64,000 bases of DNA, taken from positions 1,178,001-1,242,000 of the forward strand of contig NZ_BJOU01000001.1 of the NCBI RefSeq assembly GCF_009932435.1, in the 5' to 3' direction. This DNA comes from Gordonia crocea (GTDB lineage: Bacteria > Actinomycetota > Actinomycetes > Mycobacteriales > Mycobacteriaceae). This document shows positions 11,239 to 18,965 of the stretch, piece by piece. Both the position numbers and the translations under genes were made by a program. How positions within the stretch are numbered: position 1 is the stretch's first letter; each line of letters starts with the position of its first letter. The notes beneath the pieces are model-generated. The model was not told the DNA's origin and did no database searches. It was given only the letters and a program-made list of their open reading frames with translations.

Positions 11239-12191
11239 TCCGAGTGGCCGCCGTGGACTGCGGGACCAACTCGATCCGCCTGCTCGTCGCCGATCCGGCG
11301 CGCGACGGGGCCGGGCTGACCGACCTGCACCGCGAGATGCTCGTGGTGCGCCTCGGCCAGGGCGTCGACGCCACCGGCCGGTTCGCCGACGAGGCCATCG
11401 AGCGGACCCGCGCGGCGCTGTCCGGCTACGCGGCGACGATGCGCGAGCTCGGCGTCGAGCGCGTCGACATGGTCGCCACCTCCGCCACCCGCGACGCGGC
11501 GAACCGCGACGACTTCTTCGCCATGACCGCCGAGTTGCTGGGCACCGTCGTCCCCGGCGCCGTGGCCCGAGTCATCACCGGCGACGAGGAGGCGCGGCTG
11601 TCCTTCCGCGGTGCGGTCGGCGACCTGGACCCGGCATCGGGTCCGTTCGCGGTCACCGACCTCGGCGGGGGATCGACCGAACTCGTCGTCGGCGACGTGG
11701 GCGGCGTCATCGCCGCCTATTCGGCCGATGTGGGATGTGTGCGGACCACCGAGCGGTGTCTGCGCGGCGATCCGCTGTCGGAGCAGGAGATCGCCGACGC
11801 GCAGGAGTTCATCGGGGAACGGTTGGCCCCGGCTTTCGCCGCGGTCGACGTGTCGTCGGTGCGCACCTGGGTCGGCGTGGCCGGCACGATGACCACCCTG
11901 GCCGCGCTCGTGGCGGGCTTGGACGAGTACGACCCGGCGAAGATCCATCTGTCGCGGGCGACGCTGGCCGATCTGCACCGGGTCTGTTGGGACATCGTGG
12001 CGATGCCGCGGGCGCAGCGGGCCGCGTTGGGCGTGATGCACCCGGGCCGGGTGGACGTGATCGGTGCCGGCGCCCTGGTGACCGATGCGCTCGCCGAGCA
12101 GATGCGCCGCCGCGCCGGGATCACCGACATTGTGGTCTCCGAGCACGACATCCTCGACGGCATCGCGCTCAACCTGCTCGACGCGCCCTAA
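11235..12191 (+). CDS. Ppx/GppA family exopolyphosphatase
   Basis: This is an exopolyphosphatase or pppGpp phosphohydrolase of the ASKHA fold, with a role in polyphosphate or stringent-response metabolism. The GTG start at 11235 overlaps the DUF501 stop (GTGA). The 318-residue protein has the phosphate loop DCGTNSIRLLVAD near the N-terminus, SATRDAANRDDF, GDEEARLSF and the second phosphate loop DLGGGSTELVVGD. The length fits the short Ppx type (Rv1026-like) without a C-terminal HD domain. A tandem 21-bp repeat begins just after its stop. Confidence 0.94.
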   Translation: MIRVAAVDCGTNSIRLLVADPARDGAGLTDLHREMLVVRLGQGVDATGRFADEAIERTRAALSGYAATMRELGVERVDMVATSATRDAANRDDFFAMTAELLGTVVPGAVARVITGDEEARLSFRGAVGDLDPASGPFAVTDLGGGSTELVVGDVGGVIAAYSADVGCVRTTERCLRGDPLSEQEIADAQEFIGERLAPAFAAVDVSSVRTWVGVAGTMTTLAALVAGLDEYDPAKIHLSRATLADLHRVCWDIVAMPRAQRAALGVMHPGRVDVIGAGALVTDALAEQMRRRAGITDIVVSEHDILDGIALNLLDAP

Positions 12192-12192
12192 C

Positions 12193-12251
12193 CGCCGACT
12201 GGGCCCTCAATCTCGCCGACTGGGCCCTCAATCTCGCCGACTGGGCCCTCA
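12193..12251. repeat. Tandem 21-bp repeat covering a stop codon
   Basis: Two exact copies of CGCCGACTGGGCCCTCAATCT (12193-12213, 12214-12234) are followed by a third copy (from 12235) that matches for about 17 bp. Each unit contains GGGCCC and a TCA. The TCA of the last unit (12249-12251) is the stop codon of the minus-strand DUF4395 gene. The array fills the gap between the convergent ppx and DUF4395 genes. Confidence 0.9.
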
Positions 12252-12764
12252 GGCAGCGCTGGTGTCGAGGGTGGCCGCACCGCGATCGAGGTTGAGGTTG
12301 TTGCAGGCCTCGCAGACCGACTCGGGGATGATCCCCGCGCGCTGCAGGTACCCGAAGGTGATGCAGCCCAGGCAGATGCCGAAGGCGAACTCCAGGAAGG
12401 CCGCGACGATCAACAGGCCGATCGTGATCTGGGCTGCCAGGCCGAAACCGAGCAGGCTCAGCACGGTGGCCACCACGCCGAAGGTCAGGCCGACGGTCTG
12501 GGCGAAGCGCTTGGGCGGCCCGGGGACCAGCTTCTCCTTCTTCCACACCTGGGGCACGATGACATGCACGGCGAGGCGGCCGAACGGCGAATACTTCGGT
12601 CCGCCGGCGACGCGCAGCGCAAATCCGAGCGCCAGGATCGCGTACAGCCACCACTGGTTGACGACGATCGAAGCGACGGCCAGTGCGATGACCAGGCCGG
12701 CCGTCGAACGGGCCGCGTAATCGTTGACCGGATTGGGGAAGGCGAAAGCCTCGCGCAGGGACAT
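12249..12764 (-). CDS. DUF4395 family membrane protein
   Basis: This is a small integral membrane protein of unknown function. ATG 12764 (MSLREAFAFPNPVNDYAARS) was chosen because GGAGGT lies about 8 nt upstream; a TTG 15 nt earlier is weaker. The 171 residues include about four hydrophobic segments, the family start FPNPVNDYAAR, GGPKYSPFGRLA, and a conserved FGICLGCITFGYL with two cysteines, plus a C-terminal CEACNN motif. Four cysteines in CxxC-like spacing suggest metal or redox chemistry, but no function is known. Its stop lies inside the 21-bp repeat. Confidence 0.88.
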   Translation of the reverse strand: MSLREAFAFPNPVNDYAARSTAGLVIALAVASIVVNQWWLYAILALGFALRVAGGPKYSPFGRLAVHVIVPQVWKKEKLVPGPPKRFAQTVGLTFGVVATVLSLLGFGLAAQITIGLLIVAAFLEFAFGICLGCITFGYLQRAGIIPESVCEACNNLNLDRGAATLDTSAA

Positions 12765-12910
12765 GGTGGGTACCTCCAAGTAACAGACCCCGTCAACGGT
12801 AATCGCAGATCAGCCGGGGTGCGGGGTTAGATTCACCCTGCGCACAATTGCCGGATCGGGATTAGTCGAGTCCCGCCGGCGGAAATCCGGCTCGGGCCAC
12901 CTCGGGTGGG

Positions 12911-13276
12911 CTATCGATCCTCGTTCTCGACCGGTGCCTCGATCGCTTTTTGCAGGGATACCGGTGCTTGCTCGAGCTCGCCGATCACCGGGTCGTCGTC
13001 CTCCTCGTCGACGAGGCGCTCGCGGGCCATCCGGTCGAGACGGGCGGCATCGTCTTTGGCGCGTTTGGCCGCCTCGCGCATCTCGAAACCGTCGGTGATG
13101 AGTTCACCGATCTCGCGCGCGACGTCGACGACGGCGCCGGTGATGATCGTGGCGATCCTCCCGACGCGCGTCGCCGTCGTCTGCACGGCTTCCTGGGCGA
13201 GGTCCTTGCCCCGCTCGAGGCGCTCGAAGTCCAGGTCGCGCCCCACACCGGGGAGTCGCGGTTGCTCGTCGCTCAT
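12911..13276 (-). CDS. Small hypothetical protein with amphipathic helices
   Basis: This 121-residue protein is not recognised. It is largely helical and charged, with a central less polar stretch (VGRIATIITGAVVDVAREIG) that could be an amphipathic helix, and an acidic segment (VDEEDDDPVIG). There is no signal peptide. It starts 27 bp after the desaturase stop on the same strand and may be the last gene of that operon. Base composition matches its neighbours. It may be a membrane-associated accessory protein, but nothing in it shows that. Confidence 0.7.
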   Translation of the reverse strand: MSDEQPRLPGVGRDLDFERLERGKDLAQEAVQTTATRVGRIATIITGAVVDVAREIGELITDGFEMREAAKRAKDDAARLDRMARERLVDEEDDDPVIGELEQAPVSLQKAIEAPVENEDR

Positions 13277-13303
13277 AGCCGATCAGAGTACCCGTTGTGG
13301 CGG

Positions 13304-14491
13304 CTATCCGGCCTTGACGGCATTCGCGCGCTCGATGTTGACGACGAGGTCGTCGTCGTCGCGCGTCCACGAATTCGGCAGGCTCAACTTGGCGATCTTC
13401 TTCCAGGTCGATCCGAGCTGGCTGCGCAGGTTGCCGGTGTTGTACGGCAGTCCGTGCCGCTGGCAGATCTCCCGGACCTCCTGCGACATCTCCGGGTACC
13501 GGTTGGCCGGCACGTCGGGGAACAGGTGGTGCTCGATCTGGTGGCTGAGGTTGCCGCTCATGATGTGGAACAGCTGGCCGCCGGTGATGTTGGCCGAGCC
13601 GAGCATCTGGCGGATGTACCACTCGCCGCGGGTCTCGTTCTCGCACTCCTCCTTGCTGAAGGTCTGCGCGCCGGTGGGGAAGTGGCCGCAGAAGATGATG
13701 GAGAAGGCCCACAGGTTGCGGATCAGGTTCGCCGAGGCGTTGCCCAGCAGCGTCGGGATGAACAGCGGGCCGGTGAGTGCGGGGAAGATCAGGTAGTCCT
13801 TCAGCACCTGCTTGCCGGCCTTGCGCCACATGCCTTTGACGAGGCCCTTGACGTCGGACCACTTGCGCTCGCCGGTGGCGATGCGTTCGACCTCCAGGTC
13901 GTGGGCCATGACGCCCCACTCGAACAGCACCATCAGCGCGGCGGCGTAGCCGAGGTTGCCCAGGTAGACGGGGTTCCACTTCTGGTCGCGGGCCATCCGC
14001 AGGATGCCGTACCCGATGTCGCGGTCCTCGCCGATGATGTTGGTGAAGGTGTGGTGCATGTAGTTGTGGCTGTGGCGCCACTGCTCGGCCGGGCACACGG
14101 TGTCCCACTCGAACTCGCGCGAGTTGTAGGTGTCCTCGCGCATCCAGTCGTACTGGCCGTGCATGACGTTGTGGCCGATCTCCATGTTGTCGAGGATCTT
14201 CGACACCCCGAGCATGCCGACCGCCGCGATCCAGGCCGGCGGGAACCAGCCGAGGTACATGAGCGCACGACCGCCGATTTCGAGTCCGCGCTGGGCGCGG
14301 ATGATCTTGTACAGGTATTCGCGGTCGGATTCGCCGACGTCGGACATGATCCTGGCGCGGAGTTCTTCGAGCTCGCGCCCGATCTCCTCGACCTGCTCGC
14401 GGGTCAGGTCGACCTCGGTGATCGGCGCAACGCTGGTGAGCGCGGGCGTGCGGGTGGTGGCGTCGTGGAGAGCGCTGATGTGCAGTGCCAT
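13304..14491 (-). CDS. Membrane fatty-acid (acyl-CoA) desaturase, DesA3-like
   Basis: This is a membrane di-iron acyl-CoA desaturase, probably inserting a delta-9 double bond in stearoyl-CoA as mycobacterial DesA3 (Rv3229c) does. The 395-residue protein has the three histidine boxes: GHNVMHGQYD (His107, His111), RHSHNYMHHTF (about 140-149) and LSHQIEHHLFPDVP (about 315-328). Hydrophobic segments lie between them. It begins 2 bp after the stop of its reductase partner, so the two are in one operon. A TetR regulator is divergent upstream. Confidence 0.93.
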   Translation of the reverse strand: MALHISALHDATTRTPALTSVAPITEVDLTREQVEEIGRELEELRARIMSDVGESDREYLYKIIRAQRGLEIGGRALMYLGWFPPAWIAAVGMLGVSKILDNMEIGHNVMHGQYDWMREDTYNSREFEWDTVCPAEQWRHSHNYMHHTFTNIIGEDRDIGYGILRMARDQKWNPVYLGNLGYAAALMVLFEWGVMAHDLEVERIATGERKWSDVKGLVKGMWRKAGKQVLKDYLIFPALTGPLFIPTLLGNASANLIRNLWAFSIIFCGHFPTGAQTFSKEECENETRGEWYIRQMLGSANITGGQLFHIMSGNLSHQIEHHLFPDVPANRYPEMSQEVREICQRHGLPYNTGNLRSQLGSTWKKIAKLSLPNSWTRDDDDLVVNIERANAVKAG

Positions 14492-14493
14492 GG

Positions 14494-15564
14494 CTAGACC
14501 TCGATTTCTACATCGCCAACGGGAGCGTTGACGCAGAGTTGGATGTGGGTGTCGGCTTCGGTGTCGGTTTCACCGGTGAGGACGTTGCGGGTGCACCCGG
14601 ACTTCTTGACCTTGGTGCAGGAGAAGCAGATGCCCATCCGGCATCCGCTCTCCGGGGACAGGCCGGCGGATTCGGCCTGCTCGAGGATGGTCCGCCCGTC
14701 GTTCTCGGCGGTCACCCCGGAGTCGGTGAAGCTCAGCTGCCCGGTGACGGGCTCGTTCGGATCGACCTCGGGGATGGTCAGGGTGAAGGCCTCGGTGTGG
14801 AGGCGGTCGGCGAATCCGGCGGTTTCACCGTGGCTGCGGACCGCGTCCATCAGGGTGGCCGGGCCGCAGAGGAAGATCTGCGCGTCGTCGGGGATGCCGG
14901 CGAGGTGTTCCCCGGTGAAATGGTCCGGCGACGCTCCGCGCGTGTAGTGCAGGCGCAGGTCGAGATTGGGGTAGAGCGCCGCGAGGTTGTGCAGCTCGGC
15001 GGAGTAGGCGACGTCGGCGGCGGAACGCGCGTAGTGAACGAATGTCATCGATCCGCGGTAGTCGCGCGCGACGAGCGTACGCAGCATTGAGAGTACGGGT
15101 GTAACACCCGATCCACCGCTGATGAACACGACCGAACGACCCGGGTCGGCGGGGAGGGTGAAGTCGCCGGCCGCCTGGTCCAGGCCGACGACCGTGCCGA
15201 CGCGGGCGTGGTCGTACAGGTGGCGGGAGACGAAGCCGTCGTCGTGGGCGGTGATGGTCAACTCGATGTTGTCGCGGCGGTCGCCGGCCGCATTGGCCGG
15301 CGAGAAGCAGCGGCTGTGCCGAACCCCGTTGATCACCGTGCTGACCTGGACGTATTGTCCGGCCTGATGGCCCTTCCACTGTCGGGTGGGGCGCAGGGTG
15401 AGGGTGACGGTGCGCGGCGTGGCGCGGCGGACCGCGACGACCTCGGCGCGCAGGTCGCGCCAGGTGACCATCGGGTCGACGAGTTCGAGGTAGCGGTCGA
15501 CGGGGTGTGGGGCGAGGGCGGCCTGGACGACCGATCCCACGAGGGTGGAGAGTCGGGAGCTCAT
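14494..15564 (-). CDS. Ferredoxin reductase with plant-type 2Fe-2S domain, desaturase electron donor
   Basis: This flavoprotein probably passes electrons from NADPH to the neighbouring desaturase, as Rv3230c does for DesA3. ATG 15564 is supported by AGGAGG upstream. In 356 residues it has an FAD domain (GQYVQVSTVINGVRHSRCFS), an NAD(P) domain (FISGGSGVTPVLSMLRTL, IFLCGPATLMDAV) and a C-terminal 2Fe-2S domain (SGCRMGICFSCTKVKKSG, then QLCVN). It is the first gene of the operon and lies downstream of a candidate TetR operator. Confidence 0.93.
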   Translation of the reverse strand: MSSRLSTLVGSVVQAALAPHPVDRYLELVDPMVTWRDLRAEVVAVRRATPRTVTLTLRPTRQWKGHQAGQYVQVSTVINGVRHSRCFSPANAAGDRRDNIELTITAHDDGFVSRHLYDHARVGTVVGLDQAAGDFTLPADPGRSVVFISGGSGVTPVLSMLRTLVARDYRGSMTFVHYARSAADVAYSAELHNLAALYPNLDLRLHYTRGASPDHFTGEHLAGIPDDAQIFLCGPATLMDAVRSHGETAGFADRLHTEAFTLTIPEVDPNEPVTGQLSFTDSGVTAENDGRTILEQAESAGLSPESGCRMGICFSCTKVKKSGCTRNVLTGETDTEADTHIQLCVNAPVGDVEIEV

Positions 15565-15608
15565 GCGGACTGCCTCCTTGAGGCTTGCGAGTGGGCTGTT
15601 GGCGTTAC

Positions 15609-15626
15609 AGTGAACGTGTGTACACC
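15609..15626. promoter_or_regulatory. Candidate FabR/DesT-like operator between reductase and tetR
   Basis: The intergenic site AGTGAACGTGTGTACACC has the form AGTGAAC-N4-GTACACC. The right arm matches the inverse of the left (GTTCACT) at 5 of 7 positions. AGTGAAC-type dyads are used by FabR/DesT-family regulators of unsaturated fatty-acid genes. It lies about midway between the two divergent starts, so one repressor could control both directions. Binding is inferred. Confidence 0.5.
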
Positions 15627-15672
15627 AAAAAGTGTGCCACATGTTGATAGCACCGCGTCAAGGGGAGGTCAT

Positions 15673-16422
15673 GTGACGGCCGTCACCGCCGTACACTCGG
15701 GGCTTGTGACCCCGGCCGATGACGTGCGCGACGAGCAGCGCTCCAGTCGTTCACGCGGCTCGTCGTCGCGGCGGTCGTCGTCGCGGGACACCGAGTCACG
15801 GGCGGAGAAGAAGAACCGCACCCGGCAGGCCCTGCTCGACACGACGATGGACCTGGTCGCGCAGCGGAGCTTCGCCAGCCTGAGCCTGCGCGAGGTCGCC
15901 CGCGGTGCCGGCATCGTCCCGACCGCCTTCTACCGGCACTTCAGCTCGATGGAAGACCTGGGCGTCACCCTCGTCGAGGACTCGATGCGGGTGTTGCGGC
16001 GCGCGCTGCGCGAGGGTCGGCGCAACCTGGCCTCCCGCAACGCCCTGCCCACGGCCACCAATTCGCTCGAGATCCTCCTCGACCACGTGCGCGACAACGA
16101 GGCCCAGTTCCGCTTCCTCGTCCGCGAACAGCACGGCGGCGTGGCGGAGATCCGCCGCGCCATCGACACCGAGTTGCGCCTCTTCGGCAAGGAGCTGGCC
16201 ATCGACCTGGCGAGGCTGCCCGACATGGGGGCGTGGTCGCCCGACGACCTCGAGCTCGCCGCCGGGTTGATCGTGAACGTCATGCTCGCCGCCGTCGCCG
16301 ATCTGCTCGACGGCGAGTACCGCGGCGCCGTCGTGGAATCCGAGGTCATCGAACGCGCCAAGCGCCAGCTGGTCCTGGTCTTCCTGGGCATGTCGCGATG
16401 GGATCCGGAGCGCTCCGGCTGA
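15673..16422 (+). CDS. TetR family regulator, FabR/DesT-like
   Basis: This is a probable repressor of the divergent desaturase/reductase operon. GTG 15673 follows AGGGGAGG; GTG 15706 is an alternative that would remove 11 residues. After a Ser/Arg-rich leader the HTH reads RTRQALLDTTMDLVAQR, LSLREVARGAGIVPTAFYRH. The VAR.AGI.PTAFYRHF pattern is the one seen in FabR and DesT, which sense the acyl-CoA pool. The C-terminal ligand domain is complete (about 249 residues in all). Control of the divergent genes is an inference from layout and the operator. Confidence 0.85.
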   Translation: MTAVTAVHSGLVTPADDVRDEQRSSRSRGSSSRRSSSRDTESRAEKKNRTRQALLDTTMDLVAQRSFASLSLREVARGAGIVPTAFYRHFSSMEDLGVTLVEDSMRVLRRALREGRRNLASRNALPTATNSLEILLDHVRDNEAQFRFLVREQHGGVAEIRRAIDTELRLFGKELAIDLARLPDMGAWSPDDLELAAGLIVNVMLAAVADLLDGEYRGAVVESEVIERAKRQLVLVFLGMSRWDPERSG

Positions 16423-16458
16423 CCTGTCGGCGGGCCGCCGCCGCCGTATGCTGCTCCC

Positions 16459-17883
16459 ATGACGCAGGGTGATCGGACCGGCACGACGTTCGGCCGCTAT
16501 GAGCTCGGGGAACTCCTGGGCCGCGGGGGGATGGGCGAGGTATACCGGGCCGTCGACACCAAGAATGACCGCACCGTCGCGCTCAAACTGCTCCCGGCCT
16601 CCTTGGCCGCCGACGAATCCTTCGCCGAACGCTTCCGTCGCGAGTCGCACGCGGTGGCCAGGCTCGGCGATCCGCACATCATCCCCATCCACGACTACGG
16701 CGAGATTGACGGCACCCTGTACCTCGACATGCGGGTGGTGGAGGGATCGGATCTGCGGGCGGCCATCCGCGGATCGGGAAAACTCGCCCCCGAGCGCGTC
16801 GTCTCCATCGTCGACGACGTGGCGCAGGCCCTCGACGCGGCGCATGCGGCCGGCCTGGTGCACCGCGACGTGAAGCCGGAGAACATCCTGCTCACCGCGA
16901 GTGACTTCGCCTATCTGGTGGACTTCGGCATCGCCCGCGCCGCGGACGGCAGCGAACCGCATCTGACGAAGCTGGGCACCGCGATCGGTTCCATCGCCTA
17001 CCTCGCGCCGGAGATCTTCGACGACCACGAGGCGACCGTCGCCAGCGACGTCTACTCCCTCGCGGTGGTGGCCTTCGAAGCCCTTACCGGCCGGGTGCCC
17101 CATCCCGGGGCGACGCAGGCGGCCACGATCAAGGCGGCCCTGCTCGACGATCCGCCGCCGGCGAGCTCGATCGACCCGAGTCTGCCCATCGGGTTCGACG
17201 AGGTGCTGGCGCGCGGCCTGGCCCGCGATCCCGCGCAGCGGTATGCCACGGCGGGCGAGTTCGCGGCCGCGGCGCGCGCCGCGCTGGCGACCGGTTCCCA
17301 ATGGAGCCCGACGACGGTGATCGGCCAGGCCGGCCCCCAACCCACCGGCCCGCAACCCACCGGCCCGCAACTCCAGCCGACCGGCCCGATGTACCCGACC
17401 GGACCGTTCTATCCCGACGCGCCCGGGTTTTCGACCGGCGCGCAGTATTACGCACCGCCGGTGGCGCCGCCGGCGGCGCGACGCAGCCGATGGCCGGTGG
17501 CCCTGGGGTTGGCGGCGGTGCTGGCCCTGGTCGGCGGCGCGGTCGCCGCCTTCCTGATGCTGCGGCCCGATGGGACCGACCGGTCCGGTGGCGGCCCGGT
17601 GACGGTGACCGAGACCCACACGCCGACGACCACCACGCTGGCGACGCCTCCGCCGGATTCGATCCCGTGTGACACCACCGTCGGGGTTGGATCGTCGGTG
17701 ACGACCTGTCCGTTCGCCGCGGCGGTCCGCGATGCCTACCTGGCCGCCGGGCCGAAGGGGCAGGCCCGCACGGTGGACGCTTTCAGCCCCGCAACGGGGA
17801 GGAGCTACACGATGAGCTGCGTGCCCAGCGGGGAGATCGTGGTGTGTCGCGGGGGCAACAACGCGGTCGTGCATATCTACTAG
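16459..17883 (+). CDS. Transmembrane eukaryotic-type Ser/Thr protein kinase
   Basis: This is a Pkn-type receptor kinase. The 474-residue protein has a cytoplasmic kinase domain (about 13-270) with LGRGGMGEVYRA, the ATP lysine Lys43 (VALKLL), HRDVKPEN (135-142), DFG (155-157) and GSIAYLAPEIF. A Pro/Gly/Gln-rich linker with repeated PTGPQ units follows, then one membrane helix near 345-365. The ~100-residue extracellular part has four cysteines (PCDTT, TTCPF, MSCVP, VVCRGG) that could form two disulfides. A lipoprotein gene starts 5 bp downstream. The extracellular ligand is unknown. Confidence 0.93.
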   Translation: MTQGDRTGTTFGRYELGELLGRGGMGEVYRAVDTKNDRTVALKLLPASLAADESFAERFRRESHAVARLGDPHIIPIHDYGEIDGTLYLDMRVVEGSDLRAAIRGSGKLAPERVVSIVDDVAQALDAAHAAGLVHRDVKPENILLTASDFAYLVDFGIARAADGSEPHLTKLGTAIGSIAYLAPEIFDDHEATVASDVYSLAVVAFEALTGRVPHPGATQAATIKAALLDDPPPASSIDPSLPIGFDEVLARGLARDPAQRYATAGEFAAAARAALATGSQWSPTTVIGQAGPQPTGPQPTGPQLQPTGPMYPTGPFYPDAPGFSTGAQYYAPPVAPPAARRSRWPVALGLAAVLALVGGAVAAFLMLRPDGTDRSGGGPVTVTETHTPTTTTLATPPPDSIPCDTTVGVGSSVTTCPFAAAVRDAYLAAGPKGQARTVDAFSPATGRSYTMSCVPSGEIVVCRGGNNAVVHIY

Positions 17884-17888
17884 GAACC

Positions 17889-18842
17889 ATGAATCGTTCA
17901 CCCGCCCGATTCCTCGCCGTGCCGGTTGCCCTTGCCATCGCCACTGCCATCGGCCTCACCGCGGCCGGTTGCGGTGGCGAGGAGCGACAGGGCGAGGAGG
18001 GGCGAAGCGAGTCGTCGCCGAGTGTCTCGCCACCCGCGTCGTCGGTCCCGTCGTCGGTGAGCCGGTCGGCGCCCCGTCCCGCGCCGGGCCCGCCGATGAG
18101 TGCGGCCATCCCCGCGCTGGCCGCAGCGTACGGGGACCTGAACAAGGCGCTCGCCGACGTCGGGGCGAACCAGAAGGTGGCATTGGCGATCCTGCCGGTC
18201 GGCCGCCCGGCCGAGCCCATCGTCTTCGGTGACATCGACCCGCCGCAGGTGGCCTGGTCCAGCATCAAAGTCGCCCTCGCGGTGGCCGCCGAGCGGCACC
18301 ACGGCGGGCCGATGCCCGCGACCGTCGCCGCGATCACCGCGTCGGACAATGCGGCCGCCCAGTCGCTGTGGCGCTCGCTCGGCGACGACCGGCAGGCCGC
18401 TGCGGCGGTGACGCGCGTGCTGCGCGAGGGCGGTGACGACCGCACGACAGTCCCGGCGGTCGCCAAGCGGCCGCCGTATTCGATCTTCGGCCAGACGGTG
18501 TGGCCCGTGGCGAACGCCGCGCGGTTCACCGCGGGATTCGCCTGCCTGCCCGACGCGGGACGGGTCCGCACCCTGATGGGCCGCGTCGACGGCAACCAGC
18601 GGTGGGGCGCGGACAAGCTGAAGTCGAAGACCGAGGTGAAGGGCGGCTGGGGTCCAGGCCGGTCGAGCGGTTATGTGGTCCGCCAGATCGCGGTGATCAC
18701 CCATCGCGACGGATCGCAGACCGCGGTGGCGATGGTGACGTTCGGGACCGGCACGACCATGGCCACCGGTACCACCGCGCTCGACCATGTGGGGGTGTGG
18801 TTGAGCCGCAACGCCAGGAACCTGCCGCGCGGCTTCTGCTGA
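17889..18842 (+). CDS. Lipoprotein with serine beta-lactamase / penicillin-binding-like fold
   Basis: This 317-residue lipoprotein has a class A beta-lactamase-like serine hydrolase domain. The signal ends at a lipobox (TAAGCGG) and is followed by a Ser/Pro-rich linker. An SxxK motif occurs in WSSIKVALAVAAE, and an SDN motif in ITASDNAAAQSLW. The usual KTG triad is not clear; KSKTEVKGGWG may take its place. The cell-wall role (carboxypeptidase, lactamase or non-catalytic) cannot be decided. It lies 5 bp after the kinase gene, so the pair probably forms an operon. Confidence 0.8.
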   Translation: MNRSPARFLAVPVALAIATAIGLTAAGCGGEERQGEEGRSESSPSVSPPASSVPSSVSRSAPRPAPGPPMSAAIPALAAAYGDLNKALADVGANQKVALAILPVGRPAEPIVFGDIDPPQVAWSSIKVALAVAAERHHGGPMPATVAAITASDNAAAQSLWRSLGDDRQAAAAVTRVLREGGDDRTTVPAVAKRPPYSIFGQTVWPVANAARFTAGFACLPDAGRVRTLMGRVDGNQRWGADKLKSKTEVKGGWGPGRSSGYVVRQIAVITHRDGSQTAVAMVTFGTGTTMATGTTALDHVGVWLSRNARNLPRGFC

Positions 18843-18905
18843 CCGTCCCGACGGTTCGACGGGGCAATTCTGTCGATTTTGGTGTGATCTGAGTCTCCCT
18901 GTGTT

Positions 18906-18949
18906 CAGATGAGAGATACAAACGAACGACGAATGTATCTCTGTATCTG
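18906..18949. promoter_or_regulatory. Candidate operator upstream of lcp
   Basis: A perfect 8-bp inverted repeat GAGATACA (18913-18920) and TGTATCTC (18934-18941), separated by 13 bp, is flanked by an outer pair CAGAT (18906-18910) and ATCTG (18945-18949). TGTATCT also occurs twice directly on the right side (18934, 18942). The site ends 16 bp before the lcp ATG and overlaps where the promoter and leader should be, as for a repressor site. The TetR gene at the end of this operon is the natural candidate ligand. Confidence 0.65.
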
Positions 18950-18965
18950 AATCGAGGGGATTGCG

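Noticed and set aside
15796..17901. Long minus-strand open frame opposite the TetR and kinase genes
   Set aside because: It has no family motif and lies wholly over two well-identified plus-strand genes.
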